A DNA stretch of 8,339 bases from Actinomycetes bacterium (GTDB lineage Bacteria; Actinomycetota; Acidimicrobiia; Acidimicrobiales; Acidimicrobiaceae). The notes beneath the pieces were generated by a model. The model was not told the DNA's origin and searched no databases. It worked only from the letters and a program-made list of their open reading frames with translations. Shown here one piece after another: positions 1-5,866 of this stretch; within the stretch, counting starts at the first letter, position 1, and the number at the start of each line of letters is the position of its first letter. Location: positions 1-8,339 of the forward strand of contig JAKASN010000058.1 in assembly GCA_021819025.1 (NCBI GenBank). The letters run 5' to 3'. Both the position numbers and the translations under genes were made by a program.

Positions 1-400
1 CTACCGCCACGGAGACTAGCAGAGCTGCGCCAAAGCCAACGGCGACCACGCCAACGTTTGCACCGGTACCCAAGGTGAACCAGTGCGACATCACCCAAGC
101 ACCGACCATCGCCGAGAAGCCGAGGTTGGCTCCAACCGAAAGATCGATCCCGGCGGTACAAATTACAAAAGTCTCCCCGAGGGCAACCAAGAGAACTTCC
201 AGCGCCGTATTAGAAGTGTTCAGCCAGCTTGCTCGAGAAAAGAAGACCGGCGCCTTGAGACCAAAGCCCACAATGAGCAAGAGGAGCAATCCCCCCATCC
301 AAAGGTCCCGAAGCGAGTTGCGCCCACGGCGTAGAGCTTCCCTGACCTTGGGGCGCGGAGCCTCGGCTTCATTTTGCTGAAGTTGCAAATTGATCGCCAT
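1..400 (-). CDS. ABC sugar transporter permease, RbsC-like (partial, 3' end off the left edge)
   Basis: This is the first 133 codons of a membrane permease of the branched-chain/ribose type (BPD_transp_2 family), which would form the channel of a CUT2 importer. The reading frame is open from the ATG at 398-400 to base 1. After a basic cytoplasmic N-terminus (residues 1-33) there are hydrophobic stretches at about 34-47, 66-83, 92-106 and 114-133. The segment GIDLSVGANLGF (84-95) is the hallmark loop of RbsC/XylH/FrcC-type permeases. Full-length relatives are about 310-350 residues, so well over half is missing. The ATG shares one base with the TGA of the ATPase gene (TGATG), and a GAGGA ribosome site lies inside the ATPase 3' end, so the two are probably translationally coupled. 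Family assignment is secure; the transported sugar cannot be read from this fragment. Confidence 0.93.
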   Translation of the reverse strand, partial: MAINLQLQQNEAEAPRPKVREALRRGRNSLRDLWMGGLLLLLIVGFGLKAPVFFSRASWLNTSNTALEVLLVALGETFVICTAGIDLSVGANLGFSAMVGAWVMSHWFTLGTGANVGVVAVGFGAALLVSVAV

Positions 401-1236
401 CACTGTCCTCTTTCGAGAACCGGCTTGACGAGATCGCCAATCTTTGCGCCGGTAATATAGCCAATAAGATTTTCGCTGGTCAGCTCCGAGGAGTCCAGCG
501 TCGTCGCCACCCTACCGAGACGCAAAACCACGACGCGATCACAAACTGCCATCACGTCTTGCATCTGATGACTGATGAAAATGACTGCAATTCCCTGCTC
601 TCGTACGCGCCGGATAAGTTCGAGGACCTGGGCCTGTTGCTCAACGCCCAAGGCGCTTGTGGGTTCGTCAAGCAGCAATACCTTGGAGGTCCATGCTGCA
701 GCACGCGCTATCGCGAGCGCCTGTCGTTGCCCGCCTGAAAGTTCGCGGGTCGCCAGGGTCACATTAGGGATGCGAGTGCCTAGGCGTGCGAGTTCTCTCG
801 TGGTGTGTTCACGCATCTCCTTGTTATCAAGCCAGCCAACCATGCGCGCCAATCGACCTTTAGCAATGATCTCGCGGCCAAGAAAGAAATTGGATACTAC
901 GTCGCGCTGCGCCGCGAGAGCAAGGTCCTGATAAACAGTGGCTATTCCCGCTTCCTTGGCAGCGTGTGGTGTGGCAAAAGTAACAACTTCGCCGTCGAGG
1001 CGTATCTCGCCTTCGGATGGCGGAATCGCCCCAGCGAGAATCTTGAGCAGCGTGGACTTACCCGCACCGTTGTCACCTACCAACCCCAAGACTTCCCCAG
1101 CGTTGACCTCAAGGCTTACTTCGCTCAGCGCGTGTACGCCGCCATAATGCTTGCTAATGCCATGCACCGCTAAACGTGCTGTCACGTCAAGCCCCCTATC
1201 CTCAACCAAGTCCGTCATGGTACTCACGCTTAACAA
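400..1236 (-). CDS. Single-domain sugar ABC transporter ATP-binding protein (FrcA-type)
   Basis: This 278-residue cytoplasmic ATPase energises the sugar importer formed with the adjacent permease and binding protein. All nucleotide-binding motifs are present: Walker A GDNGAGKST (residues 54-62), Q-loop Gln103 (VYQD), signature LSGGQ (166-170), Walker B VLLLDEP (186-192) and switch His223 (ISHQM). It resembles one half of RbsA/MglA/XylG. Those are tandem proteins of about 500 residues, whereas this has one nucleotide-binding domain, as in the fructose-type FrcA proteins, so it presumably works as a homodimer. The start is uncertain. A TTG at 1236 has GGAGG six bases upstream and is preferred; an in-frame ATG at 1218 lacks a well-placed ribosome site, and the frame stays open to a TTG at 1251. 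The stop overlaps the permease start by one base. Confidence 0.93.
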   Translation of the reverse strand: MLSVSTMTDLVEDRGLDVTARLAVHGISKHYGGVHALSEVSLEVNAGEVLGLVGDNGAGKSTLLKILAGAIPPSEGEIRLDGEVVTFATPHAAKEAGIATVYQDLALAAQRDVVSNFFLGREIIAKGRLARMVGWLDNKEMREHTTRELARLGTRIPNVTLATRELSGGQRQALAIARAAAWTSKVLLLDEPTSALGVEQQAQVLELIRRVREQGIAVIFISHQMQDVMAVCDRVVVLRLGRVATTLDSSELTSENLIGYITGAKIGDLVKPVLERGQ

Positions 1237-1242
1237 TTTGCC

Positions 1243-1247
1243 CCTCC
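1243..1247 (-). promoter_or_regulatory. Ribosome binding site supporting a TTG start of the ABC ATPase
   Basis: The minus strand reads GGAGG, followed by six bases and then TTG at 1236-1234. This is the only strong Shine-Dalgarno match near the start of the ATPase gene. The alternative ATG at 1218 lies 24 bases beyond it, too far for efficient use. The inference is that translation begins at TTG, giving six extra residues before the first methionine. Confidence 0.55.
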
Positions 1248-1381
1248 ACAAACACTAGAACACGCTCGGGCATCACGTTTACCAAGGCACGCTCATCTTT
1301 GACGACCTTAAATTCCAGTTCGAAAAGCACCCTCGAATAATTCCCGGCGCGTCGGACAATTTGAAGCACAGTGCAACCGCG

Positions 1382-1395
1382 CTTGCCATGGCAAG
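1382..1395. repeat. Perfect 14-base palindrome CTTGCCATGGCAAG
   Basis: The sequence equals its own reverse complement over all 14 bases, including a central CCATGG. As DNA it could be a symmetric operator for a dimeric regulator. As RNA it could fold into a five-pair stem with a CATG loop. It lies about 145 bases upstream of the ATPase start, inside the unexplained gap of the transporter operon. No second copy was noticed in the window. Function is unknown and chance cannot be excluded. Confidence 0.5.
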
Positions 1396-1570
1396 GAATC
1401 GAAGCGCCCCAGGGTCCGAGCCATCGCTCCCCGGCGGAGGTCGATCCGCCAGAGTGGATGGTTCCCAATGAGTTGTGCGATCAATCCGGGCTGCGAGGAG
1501 CCTGCAATCGCCGAAGCACACCGCCGACTCCCCGTCTCCCAGTTCACCCCTCACGAGACCAAGGACCTAA

Positions 1571-2596
1571 TTACACCTTGTAGAAGTACTTGGCGAAGCT
1601 AGGGAGCTTGGAATCGGCGGTAGTTATCAGCACGTCTGGCAACTGCACCTGCGCCTTGATCGAGGACTTCTTGCCGGTGAGATAGTCGTAGGCATATTGA
1701 GCGGCTAGTACACCTTCTTGGCTCGGCTGCTGCGCAACGAGCGCGGAGATTTGACCAGCCTGGAGCATCTTCACCGAGTTCGGCCCAGCGTCAAATCCGA
1801 CCACGGTCACCTTGCCGGTAGTACCATTGGCCGAAAACGCATCCGCAGCTCCTTCTGCACCGGTTCCCGAAACCGCAAAGAAGGCCTTTATGGTAGGATG
1901 CGCCAGCATCAGTGCATTCACCGCGGTGGTGCTATCGGCGACAGCTTGTCCGGTATATTGCACCGTCACGACTTGGATATTCGGGTAAGCCGCCTTGATC
2001 TCGTTCTCGAAACCCTGAACTCGCGCGACCTGCGTGGTCGCCGTGGCCGAAATGCTAAGAATCGCGACTTGCCCGCTTCCACCAAGTGCCTTGCCGATGA
2101 AGTCGGCCGCAAGCTTGCCGCCCTCCTGGTTGTCGGTGGTGATCTGGCTGGTGATCTGCGAGGTGTCAGTCAAGGTGGTGTCAGTGGTGATGACCGGGAT
2201 TCCCGCGCTCAAGCAGGTATTGATTGCCGGGGCCATCGCCACCGGATCTGTCGGCGAGACCACGAGCACACTTGGATGCTGAGTACAAACGCCGTCCACA
2301 ATGGGTGTTTGGGCAGACGGGCTGAACGCTGCTGCACCTTGGTAGACGAACTTCATGCCAAGAGAGGTTGCCTCGGCCTTCATTCCCGCAGCAAGTGAAT
2401 CGTAGAACGCGATACCGGTTACCCCGGGAACGTAAGCGATGGTATACGAGGCCTTTGCGGCAGTAGTACTAGTAGTTGACGAGGAGCCGCTCGAGGTGGA
2501 TCCGCACGCTGCTGCGAGCACTCCAACGGCAGCAACTGATGCTAACCCCATCATTCGGCGTGCCCCCCGATTCTGCTTCTTGATATTGATGCGCAT
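1571..2596 (-). CDS. Sugar ABC transporter substrate-binding lipoprotein (Peripla_BP_4 family)
   Basis: This 341-residue protein captures the substrate outside the membrane and delivers it to the permease/ATPase pair encoded downstream. It has a basic N-terminus (residues 1-15), a hydrophobic stretch (16-30) and a lipobox-like LAAAC with Cys31 as the probable lipidated residue. A Ser/Thr-rich linker (32-47) follows, typical of actinobacterial lipoproteins. Residues 50-325 form a ribose-binding-protein-like fold, with characteristic segments VVSPTDP (about 112-118), IPVITTDT, and GFDAGPNSVKMLQAGQISALVAQQP near the C-terminus. Length is normal for the family. The ATG is supported by AAGGAG at 2602-2607, five bases upstream. 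Relatives bind ribose, xylose, inositol, erythritol and autoinducer-2, so the ligand remains open. The gene follows the cupin by 57 bases that contain a hairpin. Confidence 0.94.
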   Translation of the reverse strand: MRINIKKQNRGARRMMGLASVAAVGVLAAACGSTSSGSSSTTSTTAAKASYTIAYVPGVTGIAFYDSLAAGMKAEATSLGMKFVYQGAAAFSPSAQTPIVDGVCTQHPSVLVVSPTDPVAMAPAINTCLSAGIPVITTDTTLTDTSQITSQITTDNQEGGKLAADFIGKALGGSGQVAILSISATATTQVARVQGFENEIKAAYPNIQVVTVQYTGQAVADSTTAVNALMLAHPTIKAFFAVSGTGAEGAADAFSANGTTGKVTVVGFDAGPNSVKMLQAGQISALVAQQPSQEGVLAAQYAYDYLTGKKSSIKAQVQLPDVLITTADSKLPSFAKYFYKV

Positions 2597-2632
2597 CTGT
2601 TCTCCTTAGTAATGTGCGTCTTGTAATTGTCT

Positions 2633-2654
2633 GCCGGGCGCAAAAACGCCCTGC
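2633..2654 (-). other. Intercistronic hairpin between cupin and binding-protein genes
   Basis: On the minus strand, GGGCG and CGCCC (plus 2647-2651 and 2636-2640) can pair around a TTTTTG loop. One mismatch further out, two more pairs extend the stem to G2633-C2654. The stem begins at the cupin stop codon and ends about 35 bases before the binding-protein start. No T-run follows it, so it is not a standard terminator. In transporter operons such a stem can protect an mRNA end or mark a processing site that raises the level of the binding-protein segment. That role is inferred; the pairing is seen directly. Confidence 0.45.
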
Positions 2655-3028
2655 TAGGTAGTAGGTAGATCCCCGTGTGGACCGTAGATCCAGATCATCC
2701 ATTGCGGCTCTCTGCCCGTATTGATGTGCTGGTGCCAAACTCCTTTCTTGATATACATGAAGGTGTGCTCAGCAAATGGGGTTCGGTTCCCGTCCGCGTC
2801 CGCCACCTCTCCGGTGCCCTTGACGATGAAGTCAATCTCCTCGGAATCGGGATGGTTGTGTAACGACGACGCCTCCCCTGGCTCAAAGATGGTCAGACCG
2901 GCGTTCAAAAATTCACTGTCTCGCAGGTCTTGGCCCAAAACCTTGAAGACCTTACGCCTAAAGCCCTCCTCGTCGAGTCCTAGCCAAATCGGTGTGCCGT
3001 CCTTGAATGGATCAATTACCTCTGTCAT
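2654..3028 (-). CDS. Small single-domain cupin, probable metal-binding enzyme or sensor
   Basis: This 124-residue protein carries both conserved cupin motifs almost perfectly. Motif 1 runs from Gly51 with His57, His59 and Glu64, ending at Gly71; motif 2 is Gly96-x2-His99-x3-Asn103. His57, His59, Glu64 and His99 should hold a divalent metal (Fe, Mn, Zn or Ni) in a beta-barrel. Cupins of this size act as sugar or keto-acid isomerases, lyases, dioxygenases or hydrolases, and some only bind ligands. Nothing in the sequence decides among these. The ATG has AAAGGA about six bases upstream. The gene sits 45 bases after the TPP enzyme and before the binding protein, so it probably serves the same pathway, perhaps processing the unstable product of the TPP enzyme. 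The acidic and aromatic content fits a soluble cytoplasmic protein; no signal peptide is seen. Confidence 0.88.
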   Translation of the reverse strand: MTEVIDPFKDGTPIWLGLDEEGFRRKVFKVLGQDLRDSEFLNAGLTIFEPGEASSLHNHPDSEEIDFIVKGTGEVADADGNRTPFAEHTFMYIKKGVWHQHINTGREPQWMIWIYGPHGDLPTT

Positions 3029-3073
3029 TTCCTGTCCTTTCTCAAAATTGGGTTACTCAAGACCGCTCCCGCA

Positions 3074-4852
3074 TCAGACGATGAACCGACCCTGATAGAT
3101 GTCGTTTATGTTCCAATGGCCCGGCGTAGGAACTGGTTCGTTCACCATGGGCACATCAAGCAGGGCCGGCCGCCGCTGCCCCAGCGCCTTGGCGAGAGCT
3201 ATTTTGAACTCCTCCGGTGAAGTGACCGAGTACCCGTCGGCGCCACATGCTCTGGCATACGCCGCAAAATCGGGCGAATAGGGGGCCCCTGAACGATCTT
3301 CAAACACCGTGCCGAAGCTGTGTCCATAATTGCTGTGCTCGAGGTCTGCAATCGTCCCGTGTGCACGGTTGTTCATCACCACCCAGACCACAGGTAGCCC
3401 CTGTTCAACTGCTGTTGGCACCGCCGGAAGTTGCGCGCTCATGCCGCCATCGCCGATTAGCGCGACCACCACCCGATTCGGCAACGCGATTTGCACCCCG
3501 ATGGCGGCTGCGGGGCCGAAACCCATCGTCGATGCGCCACCCGGAGTAATGAACTTGCCTTGTGCGGGGAGCTGGTACCCCTGTGCGACGCCATTCTTAT
3601 TCCATCCCACGTCGGTGACCAAGATGGCATCGCTCGGAAGTGTCTCCAACAAGTCCTGCAAAATACGCTCCGGCCGGAGCGGAAATTGATCGCTGGATCC
3701 CTTCTCCTTGGTGCGCGCCCATAGAGCGCTTCTCATCGCTGCGATCTCCTCGCGAAGTTCCGGGCGAGACCTTCCAACGGGAGACAGTTGGAGAAGTGAC
3801 TTCGAGATCTCCACTACCGCCTCATTGACGTCAGCGACGACTCCAATCTCGACAGGATAATTCCGTCCAATTTCATCTGGATCGATATCTACTTGAATGA
3901 GTCGAGATGGCGGGAACTGCCAAGTGTACTCTGGCATCCACGAACTGGAATCGGTCTCGGCAAAGCGCGTCGCGAGAGCCAACACGACGTCCGCGTCCTT
4001 GGCGTAGTCGTTGGTGAACTTCGATCCCCAGAATCCCGTCATTCCCAGGACGAGTGGGTGGTCATCTTCGACTGCGCCTTTGCCCATAAGCGAGTGCGCA
4101 ATGGGAATGTCGAGATGTTCGGCGATAGCCTTGAGCGCGACAAGGCCGCGCGGGGTCTTGATACCTCCACCGAGATAGATGAGCGGGCGCTTAGCGCCGA
4201 TGAGCATTGCAGCGATTGACTCTGCCACCCCCAAGCCGAGACCCGGCGCGCTGGGATTGATCGGGCGGAGAGGGGGAGACTGATAAGTCAACGGCAATTC
4301 GCGTGAGAACATATCCATGGGGACGTTCAACAAAACGGCTCCGGGGCGTCCTGAGGTCGCTGTCCAAAAGGCGCGCTCAGTAAAGCGTGGCAAGTCCTCG
4401 ACGCGCTCCACGTTCCACGCCCGCTTTACAAATGGCCGGTAGACATCCGCTTGGGATGCGTTGTTGTGGAGGTTAATTTCCTGGTGCGGGTGCCTACCGT
4501 AGTAATAGCTCGGAACGTCTCCGGCAATGGCAATTAGTGGAACCGAATCGAGTGCGGCGGTGTAGACGCCCGTCGCGGCGTTGATCATTCCCGGACCGAC
4601 ATGGGTTAGAAGAACGCCGGGCTTGCCCGAAGCGCGGGCATATCCGTCTGCGGCATGGGCGGCCGTTTGCTCATGACGGTTAATTACAAACTCGATCTTG
4701 CTGCGACTCAGGGCGTCAAGAACGGCGATATTGGTATGGCCGCACAAGCCGAAGACGTACTCGACGCCGTATGCTTCAAGTTGCATCACCAGTGCCTCAG
4801 CACCAGTAATGCGCGCATTAGGGCGTTCCACACTTGAGGATGCGACGTTCAC
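3074..4852 (-). CDS. Thiamine-diphosphate enzyme of the acetolactate-synthase superfamily, substrate unknown
   Basis: This 592-residue cytoplasmic enzyme has the three-domain layout of acetolactate synthase and 2-oxo-acid decarboxylases: pyrimidine-binding domain (about 15-180), central domain (205-345) and diphosphate-binding domain (400-570). Glu61 in RHEQTAAHAADGYA is the expected cofactor-activating glutamate. Asp468 of GDGG (467-470) and Asn494/Asn495 of MNN form the metal-diphosphate site. GLCGHTN (35-41) replaces the Gly-Gly loop of true acetolactate synthases with Gly-His-Thr. No regulatory small-subunit gene is adjacent, which argues against a biosynthetic synthase. The likely chemistry is decarboxylation, carboligation or hydrolytic C-C cleavage of a 2-oxo or 1,2-dione compound. 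The GTG start has AAGGAG seven bases upstream and overlaps the dehydrogenase stop (GTGA), implying coupled translation. The fold is certain; the reaction is not. Confidence 0.92.
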   Translation of the reverse strand: MNVASSSVERPNARITGAEALVMQLEAYGVEYVFGLCGHTNIAVLDALSRSKIEFVINRHEQTAAHAADGYARASGKPGVLLTHVGPGMINAATGVYTAALDSVPLIAIAGDVPSYYYGRHPHQEINLHNNASQADVYRPFVKRAWNVERVEDLPRFTERAFWTATSGRPGAVLLNVPMDMFSRELPLTYQSPPLRPINPSAPGLGLGVAESIAAMLIGAKRPLIYLGGGIKTPRGLVALKAIAEHLDIPIAHSLMGKGAVEDDHPLVLGMTGFWGSKFTNDYAKDADVVLALATRFAETDSSSWMPEYTWQFPPSRLIQVDIDPDEIGRNYPVEIGVVADVNEAVVEISKSLLQLSPVGRSRPELREEIAAMRSALWARTKEKGSSDQFPLRPERILQDLLETLPSDAILVTDVGWNKNGVAQGYQLPAQGKFITPGGASTMGFGPAAAIGVQIALPNRVVVALIGDGGMSAQLPAVPTAVEQGLPVVWVVMNNRAHGTIADLEHSNYGHSFGTVFEDRSGAPYSPDFAAYARACGADGYSVTSPEEFKIALAKALGQRRPALLDVPMVNEPVPTPGHWNINDIYQGRFIV

Positions 4853-4865
4853 GGCAAATCTCCTT
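4849..4865 (-). promoter_or_regulatory. Ribosome site and GTGA stop/start overlap for the TPP enzyme
   Basis: The minus strand reads AAGGAG (4865-4860), seven bases, then GTGA. GTG (4852-4850) starts the TPP enzyme while TGA (4851-4849) ends the alcohol dehydrogenase. The near-ideal ribosome site decides the GTG start. The four-base overlap suggests that the two proteins are made in a coupled fashion. Confidence 0.8.
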
Positions 4866-5832
4866 CATCAACAATCGATATCCATGATTTGCCAGGAACT
4901 TCGTGAGCCTGCTCGAACGCGCGCTGAGCATCTTCGAGGCCGAACCGCGCCTGCACCACCTTGTGGAGAAAGTTCGGCGCTTCACCCACCGTTGTGGCAA
5001 AGTCAATCGGATGGTCATAGATCATCGATCCGACCAGCGTGAGTCGGCGCCGCACGATATCTGCCGGAATCACGTGCACCGCGTGACTGGCGAGGCCGAT
5101 TAGGACGACGGTGGCTCCCGGAGCTGCCGAGGCCAAGGCCGTCTCAAAGCCGCCTTCGGAACCCGAGGTTTCAAAGACTTTGTCATAATAGCCAGAGTTG
5201 CGCTCTTGGTGGGGCAACGCCCCAAGCTCGGTGGCCAACTGAGAGCGTTGGGGATTCACTTCCACAAAGTGCGCATCGAATCCGCGAGCAACCAACAACC
5301 CGAGCAAGAGAAGGCCAGTAGAACCGGCACCCACCACCAGGCACCTCTCCCCTTTTTGAATCTGGGAACGACGCATCGCGGCAACACCCACGGTCAAAGG
5401 CTCGAGACAAATGAGTTCTGCGAGTGTCAGTCCCGCGGGCGCTCTCCAGGCAAACGCAGCCGGTACCACAGCGAACTCTGCCATGACACCTGGAACTTTC
5501 ATTCCCACGATCACGCGATTCAAGCATCCCGAGGTATTGCCCTTTCGGCATTCGGAACAGGAAAAGCAGCAGTAATTGGGCTCTATGACCACCCGCTCGC
5601 CGACACTCCGTCCCACAACGTCAGAGCCAAGCGCGACAATCTCGCCCACGCCTTCGTGCCCCATCTGCCAGGGATAGTAGGGGACTTCGCGGTGCCCGTA
5701 AAAGACGCTGAGATCACTGCCGCAGATCCCGACGCCGAGCATGCGCACCAACACTTCGCCGCTGCCCGCAACGGGAACCTCGCGTTCAGCGACAGTCAAC
5801 AAATGGGGGGCCTCGAGCAGCAGCGCTTTCAT
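4849..5832 (-). CDS. Zinc-dependent medium-chain alcohol/polyol dehydrogenase
   Basis: This 327-residue enzyme should oxidise a secondary or primary alcohol to the carbonyl using a nicotinamide cofactor. Catalytic-zinc ligands are visible as Cys37 (GICGSD), His59-Glu60 (GHEGVGE) and Glu144 (CLEPL). The structural-zinc lobe has Cys89, Cys92, Cys95 and Cys103 in the standard spacing, plus an extra Cys88. The Rossmann fingerprint GAGSTG covers 168-173. The acidic residue Glu191 near the end of the second strand favours NAD over NADP. It is slightly shorter than the usual 340-350 residues, mostly in the cofactor domain. Relatives include sorbitol, threonine and galactitol dehydrogenases; the substrate cannot be named. 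The ATG at 5832 has only a weak GGGG-type ribosome site and lies 34 bases after the ALDH stop, so it probably depends on upstream translation. Confidence 0.92.
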   Translation of the reverse strand: MKALLLEAPHLLTVAEREVPVAGSGEVLVRMLGVGICGSDLSVFYGHREVPYYPWQMGHEGVGEIVALGSDVVGRSVGERVVIEPNYCCFSCSECRKGNTSGCLNRVIVGMKVPGVMAEFAVVPAAFAWRAPAGLTLAELICLEPLTVGVAAMRRSQIQKGERCLVVGAGSTGLLLLGLLVARGFDAHFVEVNPQRSQLATELGALPHQERNSGYYDKVFETSGSEGGFETALASAAPGATVVLIGLASHAVHVIPADIVRRRLTLVGSMIYDHPIDFATTVGEAPNFLHKVVQARFGLEDAQRAFEQAHEVPGKSWISIVDEGDLP

Positions 5833-5866
5833 TTGGAAACCCCGCTGCCGCGAGAAGGAGGCACAT

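Larger units (their letters stand above)
1237..1570 (-). other. Intercistronic gap between binding-protein and ATPase genes, no confident gene
   Basis: These roughly 330 bases separate two genes that must belong to the same transporter, whereas the other genes here overlap or are spaced by 57 bases or less. The stretch holds short open frames on both strands but none with a convincing start, ribosome site or recognisable domain. The longest plausible minus-strand frame (about 1202-1480, TTG start) ends inside the ATPase gene and matches no family I know. A perfect 14-base palindrome lies at 1382-1395, and small hairpins can be drawn near 1490-1505 and 1425-1445. There is no stem followed by a T-run that would make a classical terminator. 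Possible roles are lowering ATPase/permease expression relative to the binding protein, an internal promoter, or the remains of a decayed gene. Confidence 0.5.

Noticed and set aside
1490..1510. Possible terminator after the binding-protein gene (GGCT...AGCC stem)
   Set aside because: The stem has only four pairs and no T-run follows, so it cannot be called a rho-independent terminator.
2100..2200. Short repeated GGTGGT/GTCAGTG-like bases in the binding-protein gene
   Set aside because: They encode a Thr/Ser/Gln-rich surface segment (DTSQITSQITTD) and are low-complexity codon repetition, not a DNA repeat element.
1718..2398. Long plus-strand open frame (226 codons) opposite the binding-protein gene
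   Set aside because: It is antisense to a clear lipoprotein gene, is rich in Arg, His and Cys without any recognisable domain, and has no ribosome site.
2588..2597. Ten-base palindrome GATGCGCATC covering the binding-protein start codon
   Set aside because: It is too short and is largely fixed by the coding sequence; no loop is available for a stable hairpin. Probably chance.
3074..4852. Annotation as the biosynthetic acetolactate synthase large subunit
   Set aside because: There is no small subunit or branched-chain biosynthesis gene nearby, the Gly-Gly loop is replaced by Gly-His-Thr, and the setting is a catabolic operon.
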